64,000 nt of DNA from Ligilactobacillus ubinensis (lineage in GTDB: Bacteria > Bacillota > Bacilli > Lactobacillales > Lactobacillaceae). The DNA is taken from contig NZ_JAIULA010000004.1 of assembly GCF_024160875.1 (NCBI RefSeq), positions 79,427 to 143,426 of the forward strand. The letters run 5' to 3'. The notes under the pieces are model-generated. The model was not told where the DNA came from and searched no databases. It saw only the letters and a program-made list of their open reading frames with translations. Shown here piece by piece: positions 21,844 through 30,840 of this stretch. The translations under genes were made by a program, and so were the position numbers. Positions within the stretch are counted from its first letter, which is position 1. Each line of letters starts with the position of its first letter.

Positions 21844-22779
21844 TTAACTATTCTTCGAATTTTCTTGAATCAAATTATTTAAATTATTTTCAAAAACTTT
21901 AGTCGCATCATATCCCATTGTTTTGGCACGATAATTCATCGCTGCTACTTCAATAATAATAGCCATATTTCGGCCTACCTTTACAGGAATTGTAATTTTA
22001 GGTAGACTTACATCGAAAATTTGTACTGATTGTTCTCCACTACCCAAACGATCAAATTGTTTATCTTTATTCCAGTTTTCCAAATGGACAATTAAAGCAA
22101 TATCCGTTGACGTCCGTACTGCTCCTGCTCCAAAAAGATTCATAACATCTATAATTCCAACACCCCGAATTTCTAATAGGTGTTGCAAAATTTTAGGCGC
22201 TTCACCAACTAGCGTTTGCTCATCTTGTTGATATACCTCTACTCGGTCATCTGCAATCAACCGATGACCGCGCTTTATAAGATCAAGTGCTGTTTCTGAC
22301 TTTCCAACACCAGAATCACCCGTAATCAAGACACCTAACCCATAAATGTCCACTAAAACGCCATGCAATGACTTTCTTTCCGCTAATCTTCCTTCTAAAA
22401 AATTAGTCATCTTAGAAGACAAACGCGTTGTCGGCAATTTAGAACGTAATATTGGAATATTATGTTTTTTAGCAGCAATTTCCATCTCTTCAGGAACTGA
22501 CAAATACCGTGAAATAACAAAACACGGTGTGTTTTCGCCACACATCCGTTCCATAATTGTCATTCTCTTTTCATGTTCCATCTTATGTGCATATGAGATT
22601 TCAGTCATACCCATAAGTTGTACCCGCTCTTCTGGATAGTAATCAAAATATCCTGTCAATTCCAAACCAGGTCGCGATATATCACTTGTTGTTACGTGTC
22701 TATCATTTAAAAAGTTTCCACCTGCATATACAATAAGATTATTTGCTTCAACCAATTCTGCAACACTTACTTTGTTCAC
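21844..22779 (-). CDS. hprK: HPr kinase/phosphorylase
   Basis: Phosphorylates HPr of the PTS on Ser46 in response to glycolytic intermediates and reverses it with inorganic phosphate; the sensor of CcpA catabolite control. I placed the start at the GTG at 22779 (311 residues) because AGGAGG lies 8 bases before it; an upstream in-frame TTG overlaps that site. Walker A is GDSGVGKS (near 154), the HprK signature is EIRGVGIIDVMNLFGAGA (near 205), and the N-terminal domain shows DISRPGLELTGYF. Lies upstream of lgt in the same operon. Confidence 0.96.
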   Translation of the reverse strand: MNKVSVAELVEANNLIVYAGGNFLNDRHVTTSDISRPGLELTGYFDYYPEERVQLMGMTEISYAHKMEHEKRMTIMERMCGENTPCFVISRYLSVPEEMEIAAKKHNIPILRSKLPTTRLSSKMTNFLEGRLAERKSLHGVLVDIYGLGVLITGDSGVGKSETALDLIKRGHRLIADDRVEVYQQDEQTLVGEAPKILQHLLEIRGVGIIDVMNLFGAGAVRTSTDIALIVHLENWNKDKQFDRLGSGEQSVQIFDVSLPKITIPVKVGRNMAIIIEVAAMNYRAKTMGYDATKVFENNLNNLIQENSKNS

Positions 22780-22980
22780 AGTAACTGCCTCCTTCAAGAA
22801 TATATACTTTATTATGCCTTATTTTAAGATTATCCAATTTAATTTTATCATTTCGTAACCGTTTTATCACTACTGAAGATAAGAAAAATTTGATATGTTA
22901 ACTGTAAATAAAGTTTTATACAAAAAATCTTATTTTTTGCCTATCAGCTTTTGAAAATGACAATCTCAAAACATCCATTT

Positions 22981-23325
22981 TTATCTACTTAAAAAACTTG
23001 TTATTATCACATTAACGATACTTAAAATAATTGAAATCAACAGCGCTGCTCCAAAACTAGCAAATTCAAACGAACTACCAACTACTGCAGACGTTAATTC
23101 TAAAATAAACGCATTAATCAATAAATAAAAAAAGCCTAGCGTTACAATCGTAATAGGGAAAGAAAGCAACACTAGGATTGGTTTTACAAACATATTTAAT
23201 ATTCCTAAAACAACTGCTGCAATAAAGGCTACCCACATCGTTGATACATGAAGAAAGCTAGGGAAGAACCCAGCTAAAGCCACAAAAATTAATGTATTAA
23301 CTACTACTCTTTGCCAAAAACCCAT
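22981..23325 (-). CDS. YvlD-like membrane protein (phage holin family 4 / DUF360)
   Basis: Small membrane protein of 114 residues from the ATG at 23325 (MGFWQRVVV). The longer open frame upstream overlaps the pspC gene and has no ribosome site, so I did not use it. Four hydrophobic segments are visible (about 5-25, 27-50, 57-80 and 88-112), with the family hallmark NMFVKPILVLLSFPITIVTLG. Relatives are annotated as holin-like but are chromosomal housekeeping membrane proteins of unknown role. In Bacillus the homologue sits with a PspC protein (yvlCD) near hprK, exactly as here. Confidence 0.85.
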   Translation of the reverse strand: MGFWQRVVVNTLIFVALAGFFPSFLHVSTMWVAFIAAVVLGILNMFVKPILVLLSFPITIVTLGFFYLLINAFILELTSAVVGSSFEFASFGAALLISIILSIVNVIITSFLSR

Positions 23326-23359
23326 TGCGTAAAAACACCCCTCTATTCTACTAATATTA

Positions 23360-23713
23360 TTAATGAAGATCTTTTTCACGTACATTTGTAATAATTTTTC
23401 TTGATTTCTTTTTTTGTTTTCTTGAATCTTTTGTTTCATTACCATTATTTGAAGCATTAGAAAAGCCCGTCATTGATTCCAATAATGAAAACCAACTAAA
23501 TTCTTTTTGGTTAGGATTTAATGGTAATGCTAACGCTAGGATTGCATATATTCCAATAGGTAAAACTATTAAATGTGGAATAAAACTACACAATACTAAA
23601 CACACCATAAAACCAATACGAACATTTTTAGTCGCTATATTAAAATATTCTGCCAAGCCTGCACAAACACCTGCTATCAAACGATTATGTGAACGATATA
23701 ATTTTTTTCGCAT
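23360..23713 (-). CDS. PspC domain envelope-stress protein
   Basis: A 117-residue protein with an N-terminal PspC domain (LYRSHNRLIAGVCAGLAEYFN, then VRIGFMVCLVLC and a second hydrophobic helix near 48-68), followed by a polar, lysine-rich C-terminal tail. PspC proteins are membrane-bound partners of envelope-stress responses. It lies 34 bases upstream of the YvlD-like gene and downstream of the PhoPR-type two-component genes. Co-transcription with the YvlD-like gene is likely; the exact function is not known. Confidence 0.88.
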   Translation of the reverse strand: MRKKLYRSHNRLIAGVCAGLAEYFNIATKNVRIGFMVCLVLCSFIPHLIVLPIGIYAILALALPLNPNQKEFSWFSLLESMTGFSNASNNGNETKDSRKQKKKSRKIITNVREKDLH

Positions 23714-23816
23714 TACTATTCCTCCTAATAAATTATACTCTGTGCATATGATTTTATCCTTAAACTAATCTATCTGCCAAACAATTGACTCACTATTAAT
23801 TGAATTTTAAAAAATA

Positions 23817-25199
23817 TTATAAATCATTAAAAATCGGTAACGTTACCGTAAAGCTAGTTCCAACTCCCAAGGTACTTTGCACTTTTATTCTTCCTGATAA
23901 AGAATTAATATACTCTTTAACAACTGCTAAGCCTAACCCAGTCCCAGGAACCTTTTTTGTTCGAGCCTGATCAGCTCGATAAAAGCGCTCATAAATTCGT
24001 TGTTGATCTGCTAAATCAATTCCAATCCCTGTATCACTAATTATCATCTGCCATTCATTTTGTGTTACTTTCACTTCAATTGTTATTGTACCATTCTCCT
24101 TATTATAACGAACAGCATTTTGAACCAGGTTATTTATAATATGCCGTAATTTACTTTTATCACATAAAATAACTCGGTTCTCATTTAATTGCACATCTAT
24201 TGTTAAGTTATTTTTAGTAATCAAACTAGTAAAAGATTCAAGACTTTCTTTAAAAAAAGGTTGTAGTTCTATTTTTTCTAGTTTTAAGTTTTTATTTGAT
24301 TCGATTCTAGAAATAGACAACATATCGTTAACTAATTCTGATAACTCCTTACTTTCTCGATAAATGATTTCAATAAATTGCCTATTCACAGTACTATCAT
24401 CTATTGCACCTTGTAGTAAAGTTTCACTAAATCCACTAATAGATGTTATTGGTGTTTTTAATTCATGGCTGACATTACTAACGAAGTCCATCTGCATCTG
24501 TTCTATTTTCTTTCTCTCGGTAATATCAGACACTAAGCACATAAACAAAAAATGGTGCTTACTTAGCGGAACATATAAAACCTGAACATCCAAATATTTT
24601 TCACTATCAGCTCGATGCTTTACTTCTTTATGCTGATCTTTTTTCGTACGAAATGCCTGCTCAATTAGCTGAATTAATTCAAAATTATCTAATACATAAT
24701 AATAGGCAATCTTTTTTTGATCCATTTCTTTATCAAAAATCTCACTAAACGCATGGTTAGCTAAGTAAACTAGGTTATCTTGATCAATCACCATTACACC
24801 AATTGTCAAATACTCCAACAAACTAAAATATCCTCTTTGTTGACGCTGATAATCTTTAGAAAAGTCACGCTGCATACTTTGAACTTCATTAATCGATTTC
24901 GACAACTTATAATATGGATTCTCCGGGTTAAGAATAATATGTGTATATTTTCCTTTTTGTGTTAAATCTGTTAATTTGTTGCTCAACATATTAAGCTCTT
25001 TTTTTTGCTTATACTCCCTCACTACAAGAACTGCAACATTAAATAAAGTAAAAATAACACTTGTAAAACATAGTAATTCAAAATTTCTTTCAATTACAAT
25101 TATTATATTTAAATTTTCTAATTCACTATACAATATCACTGTTATTAACAATAATATTACTATAACCAACCAATTTAAAAAAATACTTTTTAGCTTCAT
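23817..25199 (-). CDS. PhoR/PnpS-type sensor histidine kinase
   Basis: Membrane histidine kinase of 460 residues. Two N-terminal membrane helices (about 7-25 and 41-60) are separated by a very short outside loop, so no extracellular sensor domain is present. A linker (65-115), a PAS domain (about 125-225), the HisKA dimerisation box VSNVSHELKTPITS (His near 246) and a HATPase domain (NNLVQNAVRYN, SDTGIGI, GTGLGLAVV) follow. It overlaps the response regulator gene by 4 bases. The domain plan fits the phosphate-starvation kinases of Firmicutes, but the ligand cannot be read from sequence, and no pst genes adjoin. Confidence 0.9.
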   Translation of the reverse strand: MKLKSIFLNWLVIVILLLITVILYSELENLNIIIVIERNFELLCFTSVIFTLFNVAVLVVREYKQKKELNMLSNKLTDLTQKGKYTHIILNPENPYYKLSKSINEVQSMQRDFSKDYQRQQRGYFSLLEYLTIGVMVIDQDNLVYLANHAFSEIFDKEMDQKKIAYYYVLDNFELIQLIEQAFRTKKDQHKEVKHRADSEKYLDVQVLYVPLSKHHFLFMCLVSDITERKKIEQMQMDFVSNVSHELKTPITSISGFSETLLQGAIDDSTVNRQFIEIIYRESKELSELVNDMLSISRIESNKNLKLEKIELQPFFKESLESFTSLITKNNLTIDVQLNENRVILCDKSKLRHIINNLVQNAVRYNKENGTITIEVKVTQNEWQMIISDTGIGIDLADQQRIYERFYRADQARTKKVPGTGLGLAVVKEYINSLSGRIKVQSTLGVGTSFTVTLPIFNDL

Positions 25200-25921
25200 T
25201 GTAACTGTCCTTCAAAACGATATCCAAAACCACGCACTGTCTGAATGTTCTGAGGTTGCTTGGGATCAGATTCAATTTTTTCACGCAAATGACTAACATG
25301 CATATCAACCATTCTCGTTTGTCCTACGTAATCATACCCCCAGACACCATTTAGTAATTTATCTCGGCTTAAAACGCGATGCGGCCTCTTTACAAAGTAT
25401 GCAAGCAACTCAAATTCTTTGGGTGTCAAACTGATTGCCTTATCATTTCGGGTAACAACATAATTTTCTAAATCAATACTAAAATCAATAAAATTATACA
25501 CTTCTTGTTGATTACCACTAGTTTCTAGTTCACTAGTAGCTACAACTGTTTGTTCTTCAGGCACCCGTCTGCTGATAGCTTTAAGCCGTGCAATCACTTC
25601 TCTTGGTGAAAATGGTTTGGTTAAATAATCATCTGCTCCTAACTCAAGACCAATAATCTTATCATATTCTTCGTCTCTTGCTGTAATCATAATAATCGGT
25701 GTTGTTACTTTTTCTTGCCGTAATTTACGCGTAATTTCCATTCCATCAAGATGCGGTAGCATTAAATCCAATAAAATAAAATCAAATTTTTCTTTTAATG
25801 CTTGCTCAAAGGCTTGTTGACCATCGTTTTGCGTTGTAACCACATAGCCTGCTTTTTCTAAGTTATATTTTAATAATGTCACAATTGCAATTTCATCATC
25901 GACTACCAATACTTTTTTCAT
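25196..25921 (-). CDS. PhoP/PnpR-type response regulator (OmpR family)
   Basis: A 241-residue two-domain regulator. The receiver domain carries the acidic pair VVDDE (8-10), the phosphoaspartate in DFILLDLMLP (near 52), the switch T (MITARD) and K (LTKPFSP). The C-terminal winged helix (ISLTPKEFELLAYF, and VWGYDYVGQTRMVDMHVSHLREKI) is of the OmpR/PhoB class. It is the first gene of the two-component operon and starts 27 bases after the MinJ-like gene. The neighbouring PspC/YvlD genes suggest an envelope-related output, which is inference. Confidence 0.93.
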   Translation of the reverse strand: MKKVLVVDDEIAIVTLLKYNLEKAGYVVTTQNDGQQAFEQALKEKFDFILLDLMLPHLDGMEITRKLRQEKVTTPIIMITARDEEYDKIIGLELGADDYLTKPFSPREVIARLKAISRRVPEEQTVVATSELETSGNQQEVYNFIDFSIDLENYVVTRNDKAISLTPKEFELLAYFVKRPHRVLSRDKLLNGVWGYDYVGQTRMVDMHVSHLREKIESDPKQPQNIQTVRGFGYRFEGQLQ

Positions 25922-25948
25922 GCTTTATTTCCTTCCATGAATCATCTA

Positions 25949-27088
25949 TTAGTGAAATAAAATCAAACCTATCTCATGAGGTGCTCCTGCATAAATTGCA
26001 CTTTCAGCAACCTTAAAATCCCCCTTAAAGGTTCGAATTCTAAAGTTACAATAAGCTGAATTTTTTTGAAGTGCCTCATATAATTCTTCTTCATTAGTAA
26101 CGCTTTGCTGATTACATTCTAAAATAATATCTCCTGGTACTAGATTCATTTTTGCCGCAGGTGTGTTCGGTTGAATTGCAACTACTCGAACACCCTGATT
26201 TGTTTCTACATACCATCGATCTGACTTTTTATCTACATTTTTTCTTATCTGCCCTTGCACTAACCATACAATAAATAACAATACAAATATCGCACCACTA
26301 ATCATTGGAACAAAATAACTAACTATGCAACCAATAATTGCAATTTCCAACATATGCCAAGTTTGCTTACGGTATAATTTGATAGCATCTTGTGGCGCCT
26401 GTTTAAAAATCTTCATAAAGGCTGAGACAACAAATGGGAGTATAAAGAACGTAAAATGCTTATCACCTATGTTTAAAATAGGCCAAAAACCAACCTTACT
26501 TGCTATCACATCTCCTGGAATTAAAATCACTAACGGAACAATTGTTAGTTCACGCCAGATATAATACGCAATGCGACGTCCTCGTTTACCATCCTTGATT
26601 CGTGGCGAAAACCATGCGGAATTTTTACTTTTCAAAAGAATTATTTTAAAAAGCAAGTACAAACTACACAACACTAAAATAGCTGTTCCTAAAAAATCAC
26701 CGTGCATCCTAAAAAGCCATATTTTTCCATTTTCAGGATACCACATACTTGCCGTCCATGTAATTAATCCAGTTAATAATACTATATTTAATCCTTGATT
26801 TGATCTAATCCCTACCAGTAAAAAAAAGCAACCTAATATTTCATATATAACTATTGTTTGTAAAGGAAACACTATTCCTAATGCCAATGTAACTGTTGAT
26901 CCAATAATGCTAAAGATTAATCCATGCTTAATAAAATGGCGCATTTCATAAAAATCTCGATTAGCTGCTATACGAAAAAAATGACGCTCTTTTCTCATCC
27001 GGTGCTGATATAACACACATATAACTACAACACCTAGCAAAAATACTGGTTGCCACAGATACTGTCCCAATAGTTTAAGTACCATCAC
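25949..27088 (-). CDS. MinJ-like polytopic membrane protein with C-terminal PDZ domain
   Basis: 379 residues. The first 270 or so contain several hydrophobic segments (near 12-30, 53-75, 82-110, 130-150, 180-205, 215-230 and 245-270) with basic inside loops. Residues about 285-375 form a PDZ domain (GVRVVAIQPNTPAAKMNLVPGDIILECN). This is the layout of Bacillus MinJ, which links DivIVA to MinCD at the division septum. Synteny supports it: minJ lies near ftsEX, prfB and secA in Bacillus, as here. I see no protease domain. Whether it works with DivIVA in this organism is unproven. Confidence 0.8.
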   Translation of the reverse strand: MMVLKLLGQYLWQPVFLLGVVVICVLYQHRMRKERHFFRIAANRDFYEMRHFIKHGLIFSIIGSTVTLALGIVFPLQTIVIYEILGCFFLLVGIRSNQGLNIVLLTGLITWTASMWYPENGKIWLFRMHGDFLGTAILVLCSLYLLFKIILLKSKNSAWFSPRIKDGKRGRRIAYYIWRELTIVPLVILIPGDVIASKVGFWPILNIGDKHFTFFILPFVVSAFMKIFKQAPQDAIKLYRKQTWHMLEIAIIGCIVSYFVPMISGAIFVLLFIVWLVQGQIRKNVDKKSDRWYVETNQGVRVVAIQPNTPAAKMNLVPGDIILECNQQSVTNEEELYEALQKNSAYCNFRIRTFKGDFKVAESAIYAGAPHEIGLILFH

Positions 27089-27194
27089 TTAGTGTCCCTC
27101 CATCTCATTTTTACTAACTGCATACATTATAACAATTATTGGTATACAATGCGAAACCAAAATTTGGCTATTTTTGAGCGGATATCAATCTCTC

Positions 27195-27237
27195 TTGCAT
27201 TTTATAATAATTTCATTTAACATGTTTCGTATACGAA
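27195..27237 (+). promoter_or_regulatory. marR-mfs promoter with palindromic operator
   Basis: TTGCAT (27195-27200) and TAACAT (27218-27223) are spaced by 17 bases. Immediately behind the -10 lies the perfect 12-base palindrome TTCGTATACGAA (27226-27237), covering the expected transcription start. Its position makes it the natural binding site for the MarR protein encoded just downstream. Confidence 0.65.
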
Positions 27238-27262
27238 CTATTTTTATGAAGGAGCTCATGCT

Positions 27263-27703
27263 ATGGATATTCGTGATACTCTTGGATTTCAAATTAAACA
27301 ATTATCTATTTATCTATCCCAATATGCAAATCATCAAATTATGCTACATGATTTAACTAATATTACTGAAATACAACAATGGGTTCTAAGCTATCTGTAT
27401 GCTCATAAAGAACAAGAAACTTTTCAATCAACCCTTCAGCAATGTTTTGGTTTAAAAAAATCAACTGTCAGTGAATTAATTACACGAATGCAAAAAAATG
27501 GTCTCGTCACACTTGCTACATCATCTGTTGATGGTCGCCGCAAAACAATTTCGCTTACACCTTATAGTTTAAAAAAAGCATTTGCTATCAATTCAATGAT
27601 TGAAGCTAACGAAATACAATTACAAAAAGATTTAACTGAGGAGGAATTAACTTTATTTATTCAACTTTCAAAAAAAATTAAAAATAACATCACATTCTAT
27701 TAA
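27263..27703 (+). CDS. MarR family transcriptional regulator
   Basis: A 146-residue winged-helix regulator. The ATG follows GAAGGAGCTCATGCT. The recognition region is QCFGLKKSTVSELITRMQKNGLV (about 68-90), followed by the wing SSVDGRRKTISLT, a typical MarR signature. The C-terminal helices form the dimer interface. It lies 15 bases upstream of a drug-type efflux pump on the same strand and divergently from the MinJ-like gene, so it most likely represses its own two-gene operon until a ligand binds. The ligand is not evident. Confidence 0.93.
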   Translation: MDIRDTLGFQIKQLSIYLSQYANHQIMLHDLTNITEIQQWVLSYLYAHKEQETFQSTLQQCFGLKKSTVSELITRMQKNGLVTLATSSVDGRRKTISLTPYSLKKAFAINSMIEANEIQLQKDLTEEELTLFIQLSKKIKNNITFY

Positions 27704-27718
27704 AAGAGGTCTATTATT

Positions 27719-29065
27719 TTGAAACAACAAAAAAAACTATTACTAGCCATTTTTTCAACTGGCATTCTATCATTTTGTGGAGTCGTTGTAGAAACAGCAA
27801 TGAATGTAACTTTTCCACAACTAATGAAACTCTTCAATATTACTTTAAGCCAAGCTCAGTGGGTTACAACGTCGTATTTGCTAGTTCTAGCTGCTATGAT
27901 GCCGTTGTCAGCTTTTTTTAAACGCAATTTTAATCAAAAAATACTTTTTATCATCGCCGCTTTATTTTTCTTAGCTGGTGTACTCATCGATGCATTTGCT
28001 CAAAATTTAGCATTATTAATTTTAGGTCGTCTTTTTCAAGGAGTAGGCACTGGAATCAGTCTACCTCTTATGTTTAATATAATTTTGGAACAAGCCCCTA
28101 AAAATAAGCTTGGGCTACTGATGGGCTTAGGTAATTTTATAACCGCAACAGCGCCTGCAATCGGCCCTGTGTATGGAGGCATCTTAATCGATTCCTACAG
28201 TTGGCGCATGATTTTTATTTTATTGATTCCTCTAATTATTATTGCTTTAATTAGTGGCATTTTTTCTATTCCGTCAACAGCACAAATAGCTAAATCAAAT
28301 TTTGATTTTATAGGCTGGAGTTTAACGGCTTGTATGTTTGTTTCCTTAATTGTTACATTTAGCTTCATTGGTAAAAGTCTGGTCTTTACATTTATCTTTC
28401 TTTTAATCGGTATCATGAGTTGCTATTTTATGAAAAAACATTATCTCAACACACCTCATCCTGTTATAAACTGGAAAATATTAAAAGATACTCGTTTTAC
28501 ATTACATTTGAGCAGTTACTTTATTGGCCAATTTGTTGTTTTAGGCTTATCTTTTCTTGTCCCTAATCTTATGCAGTTGCACTTTCATCTATCGTCATTT
28601 CAAGCCGGCATTGCAATGTCTCCTGGTGCTCTCTTAGGTGCTATTGCAACACCTTTTGGAGGGGCATTACTTGATCACTTAGGTGCTAAAAAACCCATTA
28701 TTTACGGAATAACGCTTCAAACTATTTCTGTTTTATCTTTTATACTTCTATTTCAATATTTATCAATTTTTGTCGTTACAATTATCTTTATTATCTCTGC
28801 ACTTGGACAGTCTTTAAGCATGTCAGCTATCATGACAAGTGCTTTGAGCAAAATAAATGTTTTAGACCAATCAGATGGCAATGCATTATTTAACACATTT
28901 CAACAATTTGCTGGTGCTGCTGGTACTGCCATTATTTCAGCGACGGTCTCTCTATCTTTGATTTCTAGCAGTACTATTCGTTTCTACAGTGCATTTATCA
29001 TCTGTCTTATGGTATTAGTTTTAGATCTATTTTTTGTTAGAAAGATATTCACCAAATTCGATTAA
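27719..29065 (+). CDS. MFS efflux transporter, DHA2 type (about 14 membrane helices)
   Basis: A 448-residue polytopic protein starting at a TTG behind AAAGAGG. Motifs of drug:proton antiporters are visible: QAQWVTTSYLLVLAAMMPLSAF in helix 2, LGRLFQGVGTGISLPLMF (motif B-like, near 105), GPVYGGILIDSYSWRMIF (motif C region, near 147) and LGALLDHLGAK-type loop residues near 320. It is close to EmrB/LmrB-like pumps. Pairing with MarR suggests inducible export of a toxic organic compound; the substrate cannot be inferred. The two genes are the only plus-strand island in a long minus-strand region, in keeping with acquisition or insertion. Confidence 0.9.
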   Translation: MKQQKKLLLAIFSTGILSFCGVVVETAMNVTFPQLMKLFNITLSQAQWVTTSYLLVLAAMMPLSAFFKRNFNQKILFIIAALFFLAGVLIDAFAQNLALLILGRLFQGVGTGISLPLMFNIILEQAPKNKLGLLMGLGNFITATAPAIGPVYGGILIDSYSWRMIFILLIPLIIIALISGIFSIPSTAQIAKSNFDFIGWSLTACMFVSLIVTFSFIGKSLVFTFIFLLIGIMSCYFMKKHYLNTPHPVINWKILKDTRFTLHLSSYFIGQFVVLGLSFLVPNLMQLHFHLSSFQAGIAMSPGALLGAIATPFGGALLDHLGAKKPIIYGITLQTISVLSFILLFQYLSIFVVTIIFIISALGQSLSMSAIMTSALSKINVLDQSDGNALFNTFQQFAGAAGTAIISATVSLSLISSSTIRFYSAFIICLMVLVLDLFFVRKIFTKFD

Positions 29066-29068
29066 TAT

Positions 29069-29114
29069 AAAAAAAGGATTTAAAGTTCCAAACTCCGAAC
29101 TTTAAATCCTTTTT
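29069..29114. terminator. Bidirectional terminator between the MFS gene and ftsX
   Basis: Long perfect inverted repeat (arms 29069-29088 and 29097-29114 around CCAAACTCC-type loop) with A runs on one side and T runs on the other. It can terminate the plus-strand MFS gene and the minus-strand ftsX. Confidence 0.92.
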
Positions 29115-29180
29115 ATACTATCTATTAACTACAGATTTTAGCTTAGCATTACATATTCTGCAATGTTTTTTGCGAATCAT

Positions 29181-30068
29181 CTATATTTTCAAGAACTTGC
29201 TCATTGATACTCCTGCTCCCAAAGCCCCAATAACAATTCCAATTACTGCGAGTAAAAGATCTATTTGCCATAAAAATTGGCCAGGAACTAGCAAACGATA
29301 TGATGTACTTTCTAGTGACTTTGATAGAACTGCATAAGCCCAATTATAGCCTACATCAACTAAAACAATTGGAATAATTGCACCAAATAATCCCGTCCAA
29401 GCACCTTCTAATACAAATGGCCAGCGAATATAATTATTAGTTGCTCCAACCAAACGCATAATTCCAATTTCATCTTTACGTGATAAAATAGTAATTCGAA
29501 TTGTGTTGGAAATCAGAAAGACTGCTACAAAAAGTAATAGAATACTAATTATTGCGCCCCAACGTTGGACCGTTCCTACAACTTTAAAGAGTTTTTTAGC
29601 AGCTATGCCTCCATACCGCGCGTCGTACACATTTTTAATCTTTTTAGCCTTGTTGGCTACCGTAATAGTCTGTGAGGGACTTTTTGTATCAACAACATAA
29701 ACATCATATAATGGATTACTATCTCCTCTAAATAAACGAAAATCATTTCCATAAACTCCAATAATATTTTTTAATTCCTCACTACGACTTGAAAATTCTA
29801 TCTTTTTCACACCATCAATTTTAGTTAATTTTTGCTTGATTTGCTTAATTTGTTTTTCGTTTGTCCCACGATCAATAATAACCCGCACTTGCACATCGTT
29901 TTCAACATCATGTGCAATTTTATTAACATTCAATAATATTGACAGTAACACGCCTACTAGTAATAAGGTAACTGTAACAGCACTGATAGCCGCAACTGAC
30001 ATCCACCCATTTCGCTTAAGACTTTTCAAGCTTTCGGCTAAATGTCGTTTAAACGTTAGCTTTTTCAT
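29181..30068 (-). CDS. ftsX: Cell division ABC transporter permease FtsX
   Basis: Membrane part of the FtsEX complex, which activates peptidoglycan hydrolases during division or elongation. I used the ATG at 30068 (MKKLTFKRHL, 295 residues) because GGGGGAG lies 9 bases before it; it overlaps the ftsE end by 20 bases. The first helix is at about 22-45, followed by a large outside domain (about 46-165) and three further helices (near 172-195, 225-245 and 265-285). ISRKDEIGIMRLVGA is the FtsX/MacB coupling region. Terminated by a bidirectional terminator. Confidence 0.95.
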   Translation of the reverse strand: MKKLTFKRHLAESLKSLKRNGWMSVAAISAVTVTLLLVGVLLSILLNVNKIAHDVENDVQVRVIIDRGTNEKQIKQIKQKLTKIDGVKKIEFSSRSEELKNIIGVYGNDFRLFRGDSNPLYDVYVVDTKSPSQTITVANKAKKIKNVYDARYGGIAAKKLFKVVGTVQRWGAIISILLLFVAVFLISNTIRITILSRKDEIGIMRLVGATNNYIRWPFVLEGAWTGLFGAIIPIVLVDVGYNWAYAVLSKSLESTSYRLLVPGQFLWQIDLLLAVIGIVIGALGAGVSMSKFLKI

Positions 30069-30744
30069 TGCTGTATACTCCCCCTTCTTCATCTCGAATA
30101 ATTCTCCCACTATTTATTTCAATCACACGATGCTTGTACTCATTTACTATGTAACTATTGTGTGTTGCCATAACAACTGTAGTTCCACCCTGATTTATCC
30201 GCTCAAGAATATCCATAATTTCTTCAGCTGTTTCAGGATCCAAATTACCTGTTGGTTCATCTGCGATCAGTATGCTTGGTTGATTAGCAATAGCTCGTGC
30301 AATTGCAATTCTTTGCTGCTCGCCACCAGAAAGCTCTGTCGGAAAATTATTCTTTTTGTCAACTAGATTAACTAATTCCAATACCCGGTTAACGCGTTCA
30401 GTTACTTCTTCAGGTGTTTTCTCAATCACCTGAAGTGCATAAGCAATGTTTTCAAAAATGGTCAAGCGTGGTAATAACTTGAAATCTTGAAAAACAATTC
30501 CCAGTTCGCGACGTAAATATGGAACTTCGCGACTTTTAATATTTTCAAGCTCATATTTATTAACCTTGATCTCACCACTTGTTGGTACTTCTTCGCGATA
30601 CATCATCTTTATAAAAGTAGACTTGCCCGCACCACTTGGTCCTACAACATAAACAAACTCACCTGTTTTTATTTTTACAGAAATATTATCTGTTGCCGTT
30701 ATATCATTAGCATACTTTTTGGTTACATTCTTAAATTCAATCAA
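30049..30744 (-). CDS. ftsE: Cell division ATP-binding protein FtsE
   Basis: ATPase partner of FtsX. I chose the TTG at 30744 (MIEFKNVTKKY, 231 residues) because GGGGAGG lies 8 bases ahead; the open frame extends 10 codons further without a ribosome site. Walker A is GPSGAGKST (near 36), the signature is LSGGEQQRIAIARA (near 138), Walker B is ILIADEPTG and the switch is MATHNSYIVN. It follows prfB by about 95 bases and overlaps ftsX, so the two are translationally coupled. Confidence 0.96.
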   Translation of the reverse strand: MIEFKNVTKKYANDITATDNISVKIKTGEFVYVVGPSGAGKSTFIKMMYREEVPTSGEIKVNKYELENIKSREVPYLRRELGIVFQDFKLLPRLTIFENIAYALQVIEKTPEEVTERVNRVLELVNLVDKKNNFPTELSGGEQQRIAIARAIANQPSILIADEPTGNLDPETAEEIMDILERINQGGTTVVMATHNSYIVNEYKHRVIEINSGRIIRDEEGGVYSNEKANV

Positions 30745-30840
30745 AAGGCGATCCTCCCCATAGTTACATATCAACTGTTATTATATCATTATAATTAGCG
30801 CTAACATTTCATATATATTACAGTTATTTTTCAATTATAC

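Noticed and set aside
23326..23457. N-terminal extension of the YvlD-like protein
   Set aside because: It overlaps pspC, lacks a ribosome site, is strongly polar and does not belong to the membrane protein family.
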